Positions 1 through 8,096 of a stretch of 64,000 bases of DNA are shown here, one piece after another. This stretch comes from Helicobacter hepaticus ATCC 51449. Its GTDB lineage: Bacteria; Campylobacterota; Campylobacteria; Campylobacterales; Helicobacteraceae. A program made the translations under genes and the position numbers. The DNA is taken from contig NC_004917.1 in NCBI RefSeq assembly GCF_000007905.1, forward strand, positions 1,178,001 to 1,242,000, written 5' to 3'. A model generated the notes under the pieces. That model saw only the letters and a list, made by a program, of their open reading frames with translations, ran no database searches and was not told where the DNA came from. Position 1 is the first letter of the stretch. Every line of letters starts with the position of its first letter.

Positions 1-574
1 TTGCTTCTGGTGGGAAAATTTCATCATTACGTGATATAAGTGCGTATTCCCACCTCTGACATTGATGTGAGTGTATAGATTGAGAAAACTCATAAAGCGC
101 TCCAAGTTCATCGCGTAAAGCTTGATTATCTCGCAAAGTAAAATGAGCGTCTAATCTGTGCCCTAATAATCCTGTACGAAATTGTTGAGAATCAAGATGT
201 TTCATTGTTCGTCTAAAAAGCACAGGAGGAATACCATAGATTTTATCAACCCCTAAAGGTGTGCCATTAATAGCAAGTGTATGTGTAAATTGCTCCCATA
301 TAGATGAAAACATAGCATTTGCCACACATACGCCAAGCGAAAAGGCGATAAGATAAATATGCCGATAGTAGGAGAGATTCTTAAAAATATCGTGTGTATT
401 GTAGGAATTGAGCGTATTTAAATCTCTATAATCATAAAACATCACTACATCGCAATCATAAATTTTAAGATGGTGAAAATGACAAGGGTCGCTTCCAAAC
501 CCACCCATAAATATTATTAAATCTTTAACCAAAGAATCTTTAGTATTTGCGCTATGAAGCCATTTATACTTCAT
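1..574 (-). CDS. bioG: Pimeloyl-[ACP] methyl ester esterase, BioG type (DUF452), C-terminus cut by window edge
   Basis: About 191 codons are visible; the rest lies beyond position 1. The product begins MKYKWLHS and has the alpha/beta-hydrolase layout of the BioG family: an IIFMGGFGSD strand-turn near residue 20, a nucleophile elbow AFSLG with Ser79, and a late DEIFPPEA segment that may hold the acid residue. BioG frees pimeloyl-ACP from its methyl ester, the last step before BioF; BioH does this in E. coli. Its ATG overlaps the bioF stop as ATGA, so the two are translationally coupled. The family call rests on the motif, length and biotin context; the catalytic His is outside the window. Confidence 0.85.
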   Translation of the reverse strand, partial: MKYKWLHSANTKDSLVKDLIIFMGGFGSDPCHFHHLKIYDCDVVMFYDYRDLNTLNSYNTHDIFKNLSYYRHIYLIAFSLGVCVANAMFSSIWEQFTHTLAINGTPLGVDKIYGIPPVLFRRTMKHLDSQQFRTGLLGHRLDAHFTLRDNQALRDELGALYEFSQSIHSHQCQRWEYALISRNDEIFPPEA

Positions 575-1767
575 AGTGTCTCCGCAAGTTGAGCTATGTG
601 TTCTAATTCTAAAGCAGCATTAAGACAGAATCGGATTCTTGCTGTTCCTTTGGGGATTGTAGGTTCCTTGATAGCGGGAGCAAAAAATCCACGCTCACGT
701 AGCTGATGAGAGAGTTGAACTGCAGATTGGTTATCTCCACACATAAGCGAGATGATATGTGCTTCACCTCTTATTGCATAGCCTTTTTCTTTTAAGTGTG
801 AGCGGAGATGCTGACTTAGAAGTTGCAATTTTTCGCGCTTATTTGTTAGAGTGAGTATCTTGCTCCATATGAAATTACTCCACGCAATATTAATTGCGGG
901 CAGGGCAGTAGAGTATATGAGTCCCCGTGCAGTATTGATAAAGAAGTCTCTTTGAGTTGTATTGCAAAGCATACAAGCTCCCATAGAGGCTAGAGCCTTA
1001 CCAAAAGTCAGCACAAGAAAATCAATGTCTTCAATACATTCATAAGCTATTCCGAGTCCATTATTTCCACACACACCTACACTATGTGCTTCATCAACAT
1101 ATAAAAATACATTGGGGTAATCTTTTTTAAGTTGTATTATTTCTTTAATATTGCCAAAATCTCCCTCCATACTAAAAAGTCCTTCAGTTACAATGATAAT
1201 ACGTTCATAATGACGATGATGAAAATCAATAAGTGTTTCAAGCGCAGTCATATCATTGTGTCTAAAACGCTTAAAGTGAGCATTGCGCACTCCATCAAAT
1301 ACACTTGCGTGAGAGAATCTATCAAGCAAAAAGAGTGTGTGTGAGAGAGTGCTTAATGCCTGAATACAAGAGAGATTGCAGTGATAACCGCTGTTAAAAA
1401 GTAAAGCTTTTTTTGGGGCATAGAGTTGGCTAAGATGAGATTCTAAAGTCTCATAAATAGGGAATCCTCCGCTTAAAGAGCGTGAAGATGCGCTAGAAAA
1501 AACCATATCTTGTGGCGAGAGTGTGCTAAGAAATTCTTGTATAAGTGCAGTATCTAGGGAAAGAGCCAAATAATCATTGCTTGCAAAATTAATTAAAGGT
1601 TTATGTGAGGAATGATGAGCGTGTGAGGCATAAGGAGTGATATAAATACCATCGTGCTGATAATCCGTGATTGTGCGGAAATTATGTGCATTTTTAAGCG
1701 ATTTTAATCGTGCATTCAAGCCCACATCAGACGATGAAGTATAATCAAATGAGGTTTTGATAGGCAT
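571..1767 (-). CDS. bioF: 8-amino-7-oxononanoate synthase
   Basis: A PLP-dependent alpha-oxoamine synthase of 398 aa that condenses pimeloyl-ACP with L-alanine in biotin synthesis. DEAHSVG (from residue 225) is the aspartate that contacts the PLP ring nitrogen, and LTFGKALAS contains the Schiff-base lysine, Lys257. SNDYLALS near residue 63 is a family signature. The open frame extends another 116 codons upstream, but the start at MPIKTSF has AAGGA six bases before it and gives the normal family length; the longer form would run into the divergent bioA. It overlaps bioG by four bases and is transcribed away from bioA. Confidence 0.95.
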   Translation of the reverse strand: MPIKTSFDYTSSSDVGLNARLKSLKNAHNFRTITDYQHDGIYITPYASHAHHSSHKPLINFASNDYLALSLDTALIQEFLSTLSPQDMVFSSASSRSLSGGFPIYETLESHLSQLYAPKKALLFNSGYHCNLSCIQALSTLSHTLFLLDRFSHASVFDGVRNAHFKRFRHNDMTALETLIDFHHRHYERIIIVTEGLFSMEGDFGNIKEIIQLKKDYPNVFLYVDEAHSVGVCGNNGLGIAYECIEDIDFLVLTFGKALASMGACMLCNTTQRDFFINTARGLIYSTALPAINIAWSNFIWSKILTLTNKREKLQLLSQHLRSHLKEKGYAIRGEAHIISLMCGDNQSAVQLSHQLRERGFFAPAIKEPTIPKGTARIRFCLNAALELEHIAQLAETL

Positions 1768-1846
1768 AATATTCCTTGTGTTAAGAGATGTGATTAGATG
1801 TTTTGGAGTAAAATTATATCTTAAATTATTATATAAAGGTTGAGTT
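1768..1846. promoter_or_regulatory. Divergent bioF/bioA promoter region
   Basis: Only 79 bases separate the start codons of bioF (minus) and bioA (plus). Read on the minus strand there are two perfect TATAAT boxes, 1833-1828 and 1818-1813; the second is 46 bases before the bioF start. For bioA the AT-rich stretch 1811-1835 offers several weaker -10 candidates. I see no clear BirA or BioR operator. Confidence 0.5.
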
Positions 1847-3160
1847 ATGCTAGATTTAAAAGCATTGGATTTGGCGCATATTTGGCATCCTTGCACACAA
1901 ATGAAAGACCACGAAACGTTGCCTCTTATTCCTATCAAATCAGCAAAAGGTGTATATTTATATGATTTTGAAGGAAAGGCATTTATTGATGGTATCAGTA
2001 GTTGGTGGGTGAATCTTTTTGGGCATTGCAATCCTTTTATCAATGCTGCAATTACGAAACAATTACAACAATTGGAGCATATTATTTTGGCAGGTTTCTC
2101 ACACGAGGGAATCATTCGCTATTCAGAGAAATTATGTGCTTTGCTTCCGCAGAGCTTGCAAAAATGTTTTTATGCCGATAATGGCTCAAGTGCCATTGAA
2201 GTAGCTCTGAAAATGAGTTTTCATAGCCATTATAATGCAGGAAATAAAGATAAAAACGCATTTTTATCCCTTAGTAATGCTTATCACGGCGAAACTTTAG
2301 GAGCTTTAAGCGTAGGTGATGTCGCATTATATAAAAGCACTTATCAGCCTCTTTTACTTGAATGTTTAAGCGCACCTGTGCCACGAGGTATATGGAATCC
2401 CGATGATGGCACAATAAGTGGAGATTATCATATGGAACTTGAAGCATTGGAGGAAATTTTAAAACATCACGCTCATCGCATTTGTGCATTTATACTTGAG
2501 CCATTATTGCAATGTGCTGGTGGTATGAATATGTATCCCGCAGCTTATATTAAAGAAGCGTGTGCATTAGCAAGGAAGCATAATATTCATATTATCTTTG
2601 ATGAAATTGCCGTAGGATTTGGGCGCACAGGCAGTATGTTTGCTTTAGAGCAATGTGATGTAACGCCTGATTTTCTCTGTCTTTCTAAGGGTATTACAGG
2701 AGGATATCTTCCTTTATCTGTTGTGGTTACAAGCAATAATATCTATGAGGGATTCTATGCTCCTTATGAGGAACAAAAAGCATTTTTGCACTCTCATAGC
2801 TACACAGGTAATGCTTTAGCTATAGCAGCTGCAAATGCCGTATTAGACATTTTTGAGCAAGATGATATTATATTTTCTAATCATTCTTTAAGTGTTGCCA
2901 TAGTCAAGCGGTGGTCTATGCTCGCAAAGCATAAAAAAGTAGGGAATCTACGAGTATGCGGAATGGTGTTTGCATTTGATTTGCAAGGTTGTAAGCTTAA
3001 AAGAGCTGGTTTATATGTGTATGAAAACGCACTTGCAAAAGGCGTGTTATTGCGTCCTTTGGGAAATACAATTTATTTTATGCCACCTTATGTGATAAAT
3101 CTTGAAATTGCTGAATATGTATGCAATGTGCTTGATGCAATCTTAGAAGATGATTTCTAA
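1847..3160 (+). CDS. bioA: Adenosylmethionine-8-amino-7-oxononanoate aminotransferase
   Basis: A class-III PLP aminotransferase of 437 aa that converts 8-amino-7-oxononanoate to 7,8-diaminononanoate with SAM as amino donor. HIWHPCTQM at residues 11-19 is typical of BioA. SSWWVNLFGH (51-60) forms the substrate and cofactor pocket, Asp252 in IIFDEIAVGFGRTG contacts the pyridine ring, and Lys281 in LSKGITGGYLP is the PLP lysine. Length is normal. AAGG precedes the ATG. It is divergent from bioF and ends one base before the convergent bioD stop. Confidence 0.96.
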   Translation: MLDLKALDLAHIWHPCTQMKDHETLPLIPIKSAKGVYLYDFEGKAFIDGISSWWVNLFGHCNPFINAAITKQLQQLEHIILAGFSHEGIIRYSEKLCALLPQSLQKCFYADNGSSAIEVALKMSFHSHYNAGNKDKNAFLSLSNAYHGETLGALSVGDVALYKSTYQPLLLECLSAPVPRGIWNPDDGTISGDYHMELEALEEILKHHAHRICAFILEPLLQCAGGMNMYPAAYIKEACALARKHNIHIIFDEIAVGFGRTGSMFALEQCDVTPDFLCLSKGITGGYLPLSVVVTSNNIYEGFYAPYEEQKAFLHSHSYTGNALAIAAANAVLDIFEQDDIIFSNHSLSVAIVKRWSMLAKHKKVGNLRVCGMVFAFDLQGCKLKRAGLYVYENALAKGVLLRPLGNTIYFMPPYVINLEIAEYVCNVLDAILEDDF

Positions 3161-3161
3161 T

Positions 3162-3791
3162 TTATAATAATTTTTGAATATAAGGTGTAAGCTCATAAGA
3201 GAGTGCATTTGCAGCAGAATCCAAAGTTTGAGTTGTATAAGATTCTATATGCACAAGTGGTATTTTCGCATAAGAGCGCACAAATTCATCAATATCATCA
3301 CGATGCACATCTTGGTTATCTTTAAGCATAACAATCGCAAGAACCGGTATATTTTGCATAGCACGCAATGTGAGTAAAATATGATTAATGCAACCAAGAT
3401 AATATCGTCCCACAATAAGTGTAGGACGAGGATTGGCAAGAATAAAATCAAAAAAAGTAATTTTATCATCAAGTGGCGTGAAAAGTCCCCCAGCAAGTTC
3501 AATGAGTAATTTATCACATTGTGGAATACTTAAATGTAGTCCATTATATGTTAAATTTTCATATTTGCGTCCAATGTGTGGAGAAGCAGCTGTATTCAGC
3601 GTAAGTGCAGATGGCAAAATCTGTGTGTGAGGGGAGAGTTCTTTCACACGATGTGCATCTGTCGGACTTCCCGCTTGAATGAGTTTAAAATAAGTATATG
3701 AAAATGCCTTGCAAAAAGCCGCACTTAAGTGCGTTTTGCCCACATCTGTATGAATTCCCACAACATAAAGCTGACGCAATATCGTATTCAT
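3162..3791 (-). CDS. bioD: ATP-dependent dethiobiotin synthetase
   Basis: A P-loop NTPase of 209 aa that closes the ureido ring of dethiobiotin from diaminononanoate, CO2 and ATP. The N-terminal GIHTDVGKT (12-20) is the BioD-type Walker A, and LIELAGGLFTPLD in the middle corresponds to the family's conserved GAGG segment. It is convergent with bioA with a single base between stops, and sits downstream of the flavin monooxygenase unit on the same strand, 37 bases after it. AAGG lies about ten bases before the ATG. bioB is not in the window. Confidence 0.93.
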   Translation of the reverse strand: MNTILRQLYVVGIHTDVGKTHLSAAFCKAFSYTYFKLIQAGSPTDAHRVKELSPHTQILPSALTLNTAASPHIGRKYENLTYNGLHLSIPQCDKLLIELAGGLFTPLDDKITFFDFILANPRPTLIVGRYYLGCINHILLTLRAMQNIPVLAIVMLKDNQDVHRDDIDEFVRSYAKIPLVHIESYTTQTLDSAANALSYELTPYIQKLL

Positions 3792-3828
3792 TAGTATAAA
3801 ACCTTGCTTAAGTTAAGAAACAAAGAAT

Positions 3829-4851
3829 CTATTTTACAAGTGGCATAAGCTCTTTGGCAATACGCTCAAGTTCCTCTTTCATAGGTGCACATTGCACAAT
3901 AAGCAGATTAAGTCCTGCTTCCTCATACGCCTTAATTCTTTGTGCTACTTGCTTAGCTGTGCCGACAAGATTAGAGCGCAAACCACGATTAGAAACGCTA
4001 TAATCATATTTAGAGACTTCTACATCAAGTTGGGAATTGCCTGTGAAATTCTTATAGGAATTTTCATAATCTGCATAATTTTTAATCGTTGTGATTCTTT
4101 CTAGCTCTTTTAAGGCTTCTTCCTCTGTGTCTCTAATGATAATATAAGTAGCCATTCCAAAGCCTTTAAAAGGTGCTAATCCAGCCTTTTGTTTTCTTCC
4201 TTTCATATCAGCAATTTTTTCTTTGACTTCTTCTATTGTGCCTCCGTGCATTAAATATTTATCTGCAAACTGCGTAATGGCTTCTCTTCCTCTTTCGCTC
4301 TCTCCTCCGGCATATACAAGTGGCATTTTAGGAGGTTTAGGTTCATTAAATGAATTTTCAAAACTAAAGTATTTGCCTTTATGATTAAGAGGGCTTTTGC
4401 TCCAAAATCCCCTTAAAACATCAGTATATTCGTGTGTAAGGGCGTATCTATCATCGTGCCCATCAAAGCTTATCCCATATTGTCTCGCTTCCTCTGCCCA
4501 CCACGCTGACACCATATTAATACTAAATCGCCCACCACAAATTTGTGAAATCGTAGCAATTTGCTTTGCTGTGAGAGCAACCTGATGATATTGTGGGCGC
4601 AAGGCTGCTAGAATCTCAATTTTTTTCGTAATTGCTGCCAATCCATTAGCAATAGACCACGCATCAAGAGCAGGAGCTTTTTCACCTTTAATATCATTAA
4701 GGTAGAGCTCTGGCACGAGTGTAAGCACATAACCGAGTTCTTCAGCGCGCAGTGTCAAGTCTTTGATATACTCCCACGAGCCTTGAGTGCTATCATCATC
4801 AACATTTCTAAGCCAACTTCCCCAAACAGGTGTCCAATATCCAAATTCCAT
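3829..4851 (-). CDS. Luciferase-like FMN-dependent monooxygenase, SsuD/SfnG-like
   Basis: A 340-aa TIM-barrel protein of the bacterial luciferase-like (LLM) family. The N-terminus MEFGYWTPVWGSWL, the central FSINMVSAWWAEEARQYG, the GHDDRYALTHEYTDVLRGFW helix and LVYAGGESERGREA match the SsuD (alkanesulfonate) and SfnG (dimethylsulfone) branch. Such enzymes use reduced FMN and O2 to cleave C-S or related bonds. A consensus AAGGAGG lies five bases before the ATG. It is the last gene of the unit with the ATP-grasp and NtaA-like genes, 21 bases after the ATP-grasp stop. The substrate cannot be read from sequence, and no flavin reductase lies nearby. Confidence 0.8.
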   Translation of the reverse strand: MEFGYWTPVWGSWLRNVDDDSTQGSWEYIKDLTLRAEELGYVLTLVPELYLNDIKGEKAPALDAWSIANGLAAITKKIEILAALRPQYHQVALTAKQIATISQICGGRFSINMVSAWWAEEARQYGISFDGHDDRYALTHEYTDVLRGFWSKSPLNHKGKYFSFENSFNEPKPPKMPLVYAGGESERGREAITQFADKYLMHGGTIEEVKEKIADMKGRKQKAGLAPFKGFGMATYIIIRDTEEEALKELERITTIKNYADYENSYKNFTGNSQLDVEVSKYDYSVSNRGLRSNLVGTAKQVAQRIKAYEEAGLNLLIVQCAPMKEELERIAKELMPLVK

Positions 4852-4872
4852 AAATGCCTCCTTGAGATTAAA

Positions 4873-5880
4873 TTAACGATTTTTTTGCCATTCTGCATTA
4901 AGAAAGGCTACGATTCTATCTGCTGCTCTGTGAGAAGCCTTAGATTCCACAGATTTATTATAATTAGTATTTGTATTAATATCATACACGACTAATTCAC
5001 CTTGTGTGTTTTCCATAAACTCTACGCCTGCAACTTCAATTTTATGTGCGTGTAAAAATGTTTCAAGTTTTGCAATAAGTGGTGTTTGTGCGTTAATATC
5101 TTCTCTAATGCTAAATTTATCTCCGCTTGTCTCGCACATTGCTCCTGCAATAGCGGGTGTAGAATCTTGTATCTCGCACATTCCACCAGCGAGTTTTGGT
5201 AAAGATTCAATATTGCACGCCTCTGCTGGACAAAGTTCAAATGAACCCGCACTTGTATCAACGCGCACAGCGTAGTGAAATTTACCACCAATAAATTCTG
5301 CACGAGTGATAAAAAATTCCTTGCTTTTAATATATTCTTGCAAGAGCGTAATACCATCAATCGCTTCCTCAAATGCAGCCGAATGCACATATTCTTTAAA
5401 AGATTCAAAGTTTTCAAAAAGTCTCACACCAAGCCCTTTACCGCCTTGATTATGTTTTGAGATAAAAGGTGTTTGCAATGTTTTTGCCACTTCAAGTAAA
5501 TTTGTTTTACCAAAACAAGCATAAGTTTTTGGCGTTAAGAATCCTGCTGCATTAAGCGCAAGATATTGTTTGATTTTACTCACTTCAAATTCAAGCACCG
5601 ATGAACCATTAATTACGCGCCTATTGTAAGAATGTAACCATTGTAAAATGGCGCGTCCATATTCTTTGGTATATTGATGTTCTCGTGTATGGCAAGATGC
5701 ACTAAGTCGTGACCAAAATACTCCTTTAGGCGGTTCTTTGTCAAGATAGATAGCACCTTCTGTAAGGATTATTTCTTGAAATGGCACTTTTGCTCGTTCA
5801 AATGCCTCTTTAAAAGGTGGGATCCATTCTGGATTCTCGTGAATAATAAAAATGCCTTGTGGTAATGAATTATATAACAT
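4873..5880 (-). CDS. ATP-grasp ligase, RimK/glutathione-synthetase-like, unknown substrate
   Basis: A 335-aa protein with an ATP-grasp fold. FISKHNQGGKGLGV (139-152) is the nucleotide-binding loop with its lysine, LLQEYIKSKEFF (179-190) the hinge strand, and GVEFMENTQGELVVYDINTNTNYN (285-308) supplies the metal ligands. The fold makes an acyl-phosphate and joins it to an amine or thiol. About 40 residues (222-262) form an insert with an imperfect internal repeat, AGGMCE and AGAMCE. The gene overlaps the upstream NtaA-like monooxygenase by 11 bases and has AGAGGAG before its ATG, so it belongs to that operon. Its partner substrate is unknown. Confidence 0.75.
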   Translation of the reverse strand: MLYNSLPQGIFIIHENPEWIPPFKEAFERAKVPFQEIILTEGAIYLDKEPPKGVFWSRLSASCHTREHQYTKEYGRAILQWLHSYNRRVINGSSVLEFEVSKIKQYLALNAAGFLTPKTYACFGKTNLLEVAKTLQTPFISKHNQGGKGLGVRLFENFESFKEYVHSAAFEEAIDGITLLQEYIKSKEFFITRAEFIGGKFHYAVRVDTSAGSFELCPAEACNIESLPKLAGGMCEIQDSTPAIAGAMCETSGDKFSIREDINAQTPLIAKLETFLHAHKIEVAGVEFMENTQGELVVYDINTNTNYNKSVESKASHRAADRIVAFLNAEWQKNR

Positions 5881-7315
5881 ACTCTTCTCCTCTTAATTTT
5901 GGTCTCCCTGTCCCTGCATAATCGTTAATAGTAGATTTTTCGCCACCTACTCTATATTTTGAAGCAATATGTTCATTACCAAGTCTATCACCTTTACCAA
6001 AAAGCTTATGGCGCAAACTCCCTTGTGTATAAGATTGCTTATATACACCTCTTTTTTGCAATTCAGGCACAATAAATTCTACAACATCTTCAAAAGTGCC
6101 CGGTGTAGTAGCATATGCGAGATTAAAACCATCAGCATCAGAGTATGCGATAAATTCTTGCAAAATATCTGCTACTTTTTGTGGGCTTCCAACAAATTTT
6201 GGTCCTTGACAACCTATACCTGTAAGTCCAATTAAATCTCTTAATGTCCAAACTCGCCCATCATCTATGGTAGAATTGCTCAAAGCTTCTACTTGTGCAA
6301 CTATGGCATTTGATTTGATATTGTTTAGAGGGTCATCAAGCTTGTATTTAGACAAATCTACACCGAGCCAGCCTGAATTTATCACAAGTGAGCCCTCAAC
6401 ACTTGCATAAGAAAGTAAGTCTTTATATTTGGCTTGAGCGAGATTCTCATTTGCATCAGTGATAATCGTAGCAAGAATATAGATTTTTGCGCTATATGGG
6501 TCTCGCCCTGCTTGAATGAGCGCATCACGCACTTGTTTGACTGCAATTTTAGCATATTCTTTGGTGGGAGGTGCAATGAAAATTGCTTCTGCGTGTGTAG
6601 CAGCGAATTGTCTTCCACGAGCTGAATTTCCTGCTTGAAATAGCACAGGCGTGCGTTGAATACTTGGCTCGCATATATGGATTCCGGGCACATCAAAATA
6701 TTTGCCGTGATGCCCTATGTGGTGAATCTTAGAAGGATTAGCGAAATCGCCACTTTGTTTATCTAAAATTACCGCATCATCTTCCCAGCTCCCTTCTAGT
6801 AGTTTATAAATGACTTCCATATATTCATCAGCTATGTTATAGCGCTCATCGTGAGGTAATTCACTCTCACCCATATTTTTATTGGCGCTTGGGAGATAAC
6901 CTGTAACGATGTTCCACCCCACGCGTCCTTTAGTGAGATGGTCCAAAGTGCTTAACCTTCTTGCAAAAGGAAAAGGGTGCTCAAAAGGTACACCTGCAGT
7001 TACTCCAAAACCTAAATGTTGAGTAACTGCTGCGCCAATTACAGCAAGTTGTGTAGGGTCATTAACCGGCACTTGTAAAGCAGTTTTGAGCGCACCTAAA
7101 TCATTACCTCTATAAATATCATATACACCTATCACATCAGCGATGAAGATAGCATCAAAAAGCCCTTTTTCTGCCACTTTTGCAATATTTTGCCAATACT
7201 CAATATCTTTGTATTGCAGTGCTTGGTCTTTGGGATAGCGCCATAATCCCGGACTAAGATGAGAAATACAATTCATCTCAAAAACATTAAAATGAATAGG
7301 TTTTGCTTCTTTCAT
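5870..7315 (-). CDS. NtaA/SnaA/DszA-family FMN-dependent monooxygenase
   Basis: A 481-aa luciferase-like enzyme of the NtaA/SnaA/SoxA(DszA) branch. Signatures are GLFDAIFIADVIG near the N-terminus, RLSTLDHLTKGRVGWNIVTGY, ERYNIADEYMEV..LLEGSW and LFQAGNSARGRQFAATHAEAIF. Members oxidise nitrilotriacetate, EDTA, dibenzothiophene sulfone or alkylated Cys/Met derivatives with FMNH2 from a separate reductase. The frame has an earlier ATG at 7327, but GGAGG lies inside those four codons, five bases before the ATG at 7315, which fixes the start. It is the first gene of a three-gene unit with the ATP-grasp and SsuD-like genes. Candidate -10 boxes (TATAGT, TATGAT) lie about 40-60 bases upstream. Confidence 0.82.
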   Translation of the reverse strand: MKEAKPIHFNVFEMNCISHLSPGLWRYPKDQALQYKDIEYWQNIAKVAEKGLFDAIFIADVIGVYDIYRGNDLGALKTALQVPVNDPTQLAVIGAAVTQHLGFGVTAGVPFEHPFPFARRLSTLDHLTKGRVGWNIVTGYLPSANKNMGESELPHDERYNIADEYMEVIYKLLEGSWEDDAVILDKQSGDFANPSKIHHIGHHGKYFDVPGIHICEPSIQRTPVLFQAGNSARGRQFAATHAEAIFIAPPTKEYAKIAVKQVRDALIQAGRDPYSAKIYILATIITDANENLAQAKYKDLLSYASVEGSLVINSGWLGVDLSKYKLDDPLNNIKSNAIVAQVEALSNSTIDDGRVWTLRDLIGLTGIGCQGPKFVGSPQKVADILQEFIAYSDADGFNLAYATTPGTFEDVVEFIVPELQKRGVYKQSYTQGSLRHKLFGKGDRLGNEHIASKYRVGGEKSTINDYAGTGRPKLRGEEYVI

Positions 7316-7655
7316 TGATGCCTCCATTTTTTACATTTTGTTAAGTTTGGTTAAACTATAAAACGTATCATACTCACATTTTTTTGAAAATACAATATGT
7401 AATTATAAAAATTTGTAAATTAATGCTACTTTTTTACTCATATTTTAAGATAAAATAAGAATCTACAGCATAGGCTAAAAGCAAATTCAACTATCACTTT
7501 CTTAATTGTGCCTGAATATAACTCATAAAAAATTTGTTAAAAGAAACGATAAGGAGATTGTATGTTTGTCATAAGAATGTAGTGTAATAAAGCCTACCCA
7601 CAGACTTTATTACACGCGAAGAATAGAGAGATACTTAATCTTTAATCTAAGAAGA
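7316..7655. other. Intergenic region upstream of the monooxygenase unit
   Basis: About 340 bases with no convincing gene. The end near 7315 holds the monooxygenase promoter (minus strand). On the plus strand AAGGAG at 7551-7556 is followed by a six-codon ORF (7562-7582), and the hairpin 7582-7615 starts at the last base of its stop codon. The rest is AT-rich without clear structure. Confidence 0.5.
7582..7615. terminator. Hairpin with perfect 11-bp stem
   Basis: GTGTAATAAAG (7582-7592) pairs perfectly with CTTTATTACAC (7605-7615) around a 12-base loop. It lies 41 bases beyond the stop of the secreted-protein gene 7656-7919 and may end its transcript. There is no long T run on either side, so a terminator role is inferred from position only. 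Confidence 0.45.
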
Positions 7656-7919
7656 TTACTTTTTAAGGAATCCTCCTACCGCACTTGCTGCTCCACCTGT
7701 TTTAGAATCAGCTTTATCTATAGCCTCTTTTTTCTTTTTTTCAGCTTCAGCTTTTGCTGCATCTACTGCTTCTTTTTTCTTCGCTTCGGCTATATCTTTT
7801 GCACTTTTTCCGCTTGAGAGGTCAGAAGCTGCTCCAAGAGCATTTCCTTTGACATCAAACGCACTTGCCATAGAGGCACTAAAGATGATTCCCATTGCTA
7901 TTATGAATAATTTTTTCAT
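7656..7919 (-). CDS. Small secreted Lys/Ala-rich protein, paralog of the gene at 8097-8318
   Basis: An 87-aa protein I do not recognise by name. A clean signal peptide, MKKLFIIAMGIIFSASMASA, is followed by FDVKG, GAASD and GKSAK motifs, a charged Lys/Ala/Glu-rich probable helix, and a Gly/Ala tail ending GGFLKK. The open frame continues 57 codons upstream, but AAGGAG six bases before the ATG at 7919 and the signal peptide fix the start. It is probably exported to the periplasm. It pairs with the next gene: 78 of 79 bases across the start and signal peptide are identical. A T15 tract lies upstream. Confidence 0.8.
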   Translation of the reverse strand: MKKLFIIAMGIIFSASMASAFDVKGNALGAASDLSSGKSAKDIAEAKKKEAVDAAKAEAEKKKKEAIDKADSKTGGAASAVGGFLKK

Positions 7920-7941
7920 AATATCTCCTTGTAATGTGAAA

Positions 7942-7947
7942 ATTGTA
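7942..7947 (-). promoter_or_regulatory. -10 box TACAAT of the small secreted protein gene
   Basis: On the minus strand TACAAT reads from 7947 to 7942, 22 bases before the ATG at 7919. The homopolymer T15 lies 27 bases further upstream, where a -35 or UP-type contact would be. Confidence 0.5.
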
Positions 7948-7974
7948 GTGATAAACCACGAAAGGCAATTTGAC

Positions 7975-7989
7975 AAAAAAAAAAAAAAA
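7975..7989 (-). repeat. Homopolymer tract T15 (A15 on plus strand)
   Basis: Fifteen uninterrupted T residues on the coding strand of the small secreted-protein gene, upstream of its TACAAT box. Long T tracts in Helicobacter promoters are known to vary in length by slippage and tune expression, as described for sabA in H. pylori. Variation here is inferred, not shown. Confidence 0.8.
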
Positions 7990-8056
7990 CGATTGGTAAA
8001 TACACTTAAAATTTGAAATTGTTTTAAAATGGGGAAAAGTGATAGGAGAGAGTTTG

Positions 8057-8083
8057 TTGGCAGAATCTTTATGATTCTGCCAA
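8057..8083. terminator. Perfect 11-bp hairpin between the two paralogs
   Basis: TTGGCAGAATC (8057-8067) and GATTCTGCCAA (8073-8083) pair perfectly around a five-base loop, just after the stop of the 73-aa paralog on the minus strand. This is probably its terminator, although the T run that follows is weak. The left arm contains the AGAATCT heptamer that is common across the window. Confidence 0.6.
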
Positions 8084-8096
8084 GAGCCATAGAGTT

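Noticed and set aside
571-2115. A 514-codon open frame for bioF reaching into bioA
   Set aside because: The extra 116 codons overlap the divergent bioA, give composition unlike protein, and lack a ribosome site; the ATG at 1767 has AAGGA and family length.
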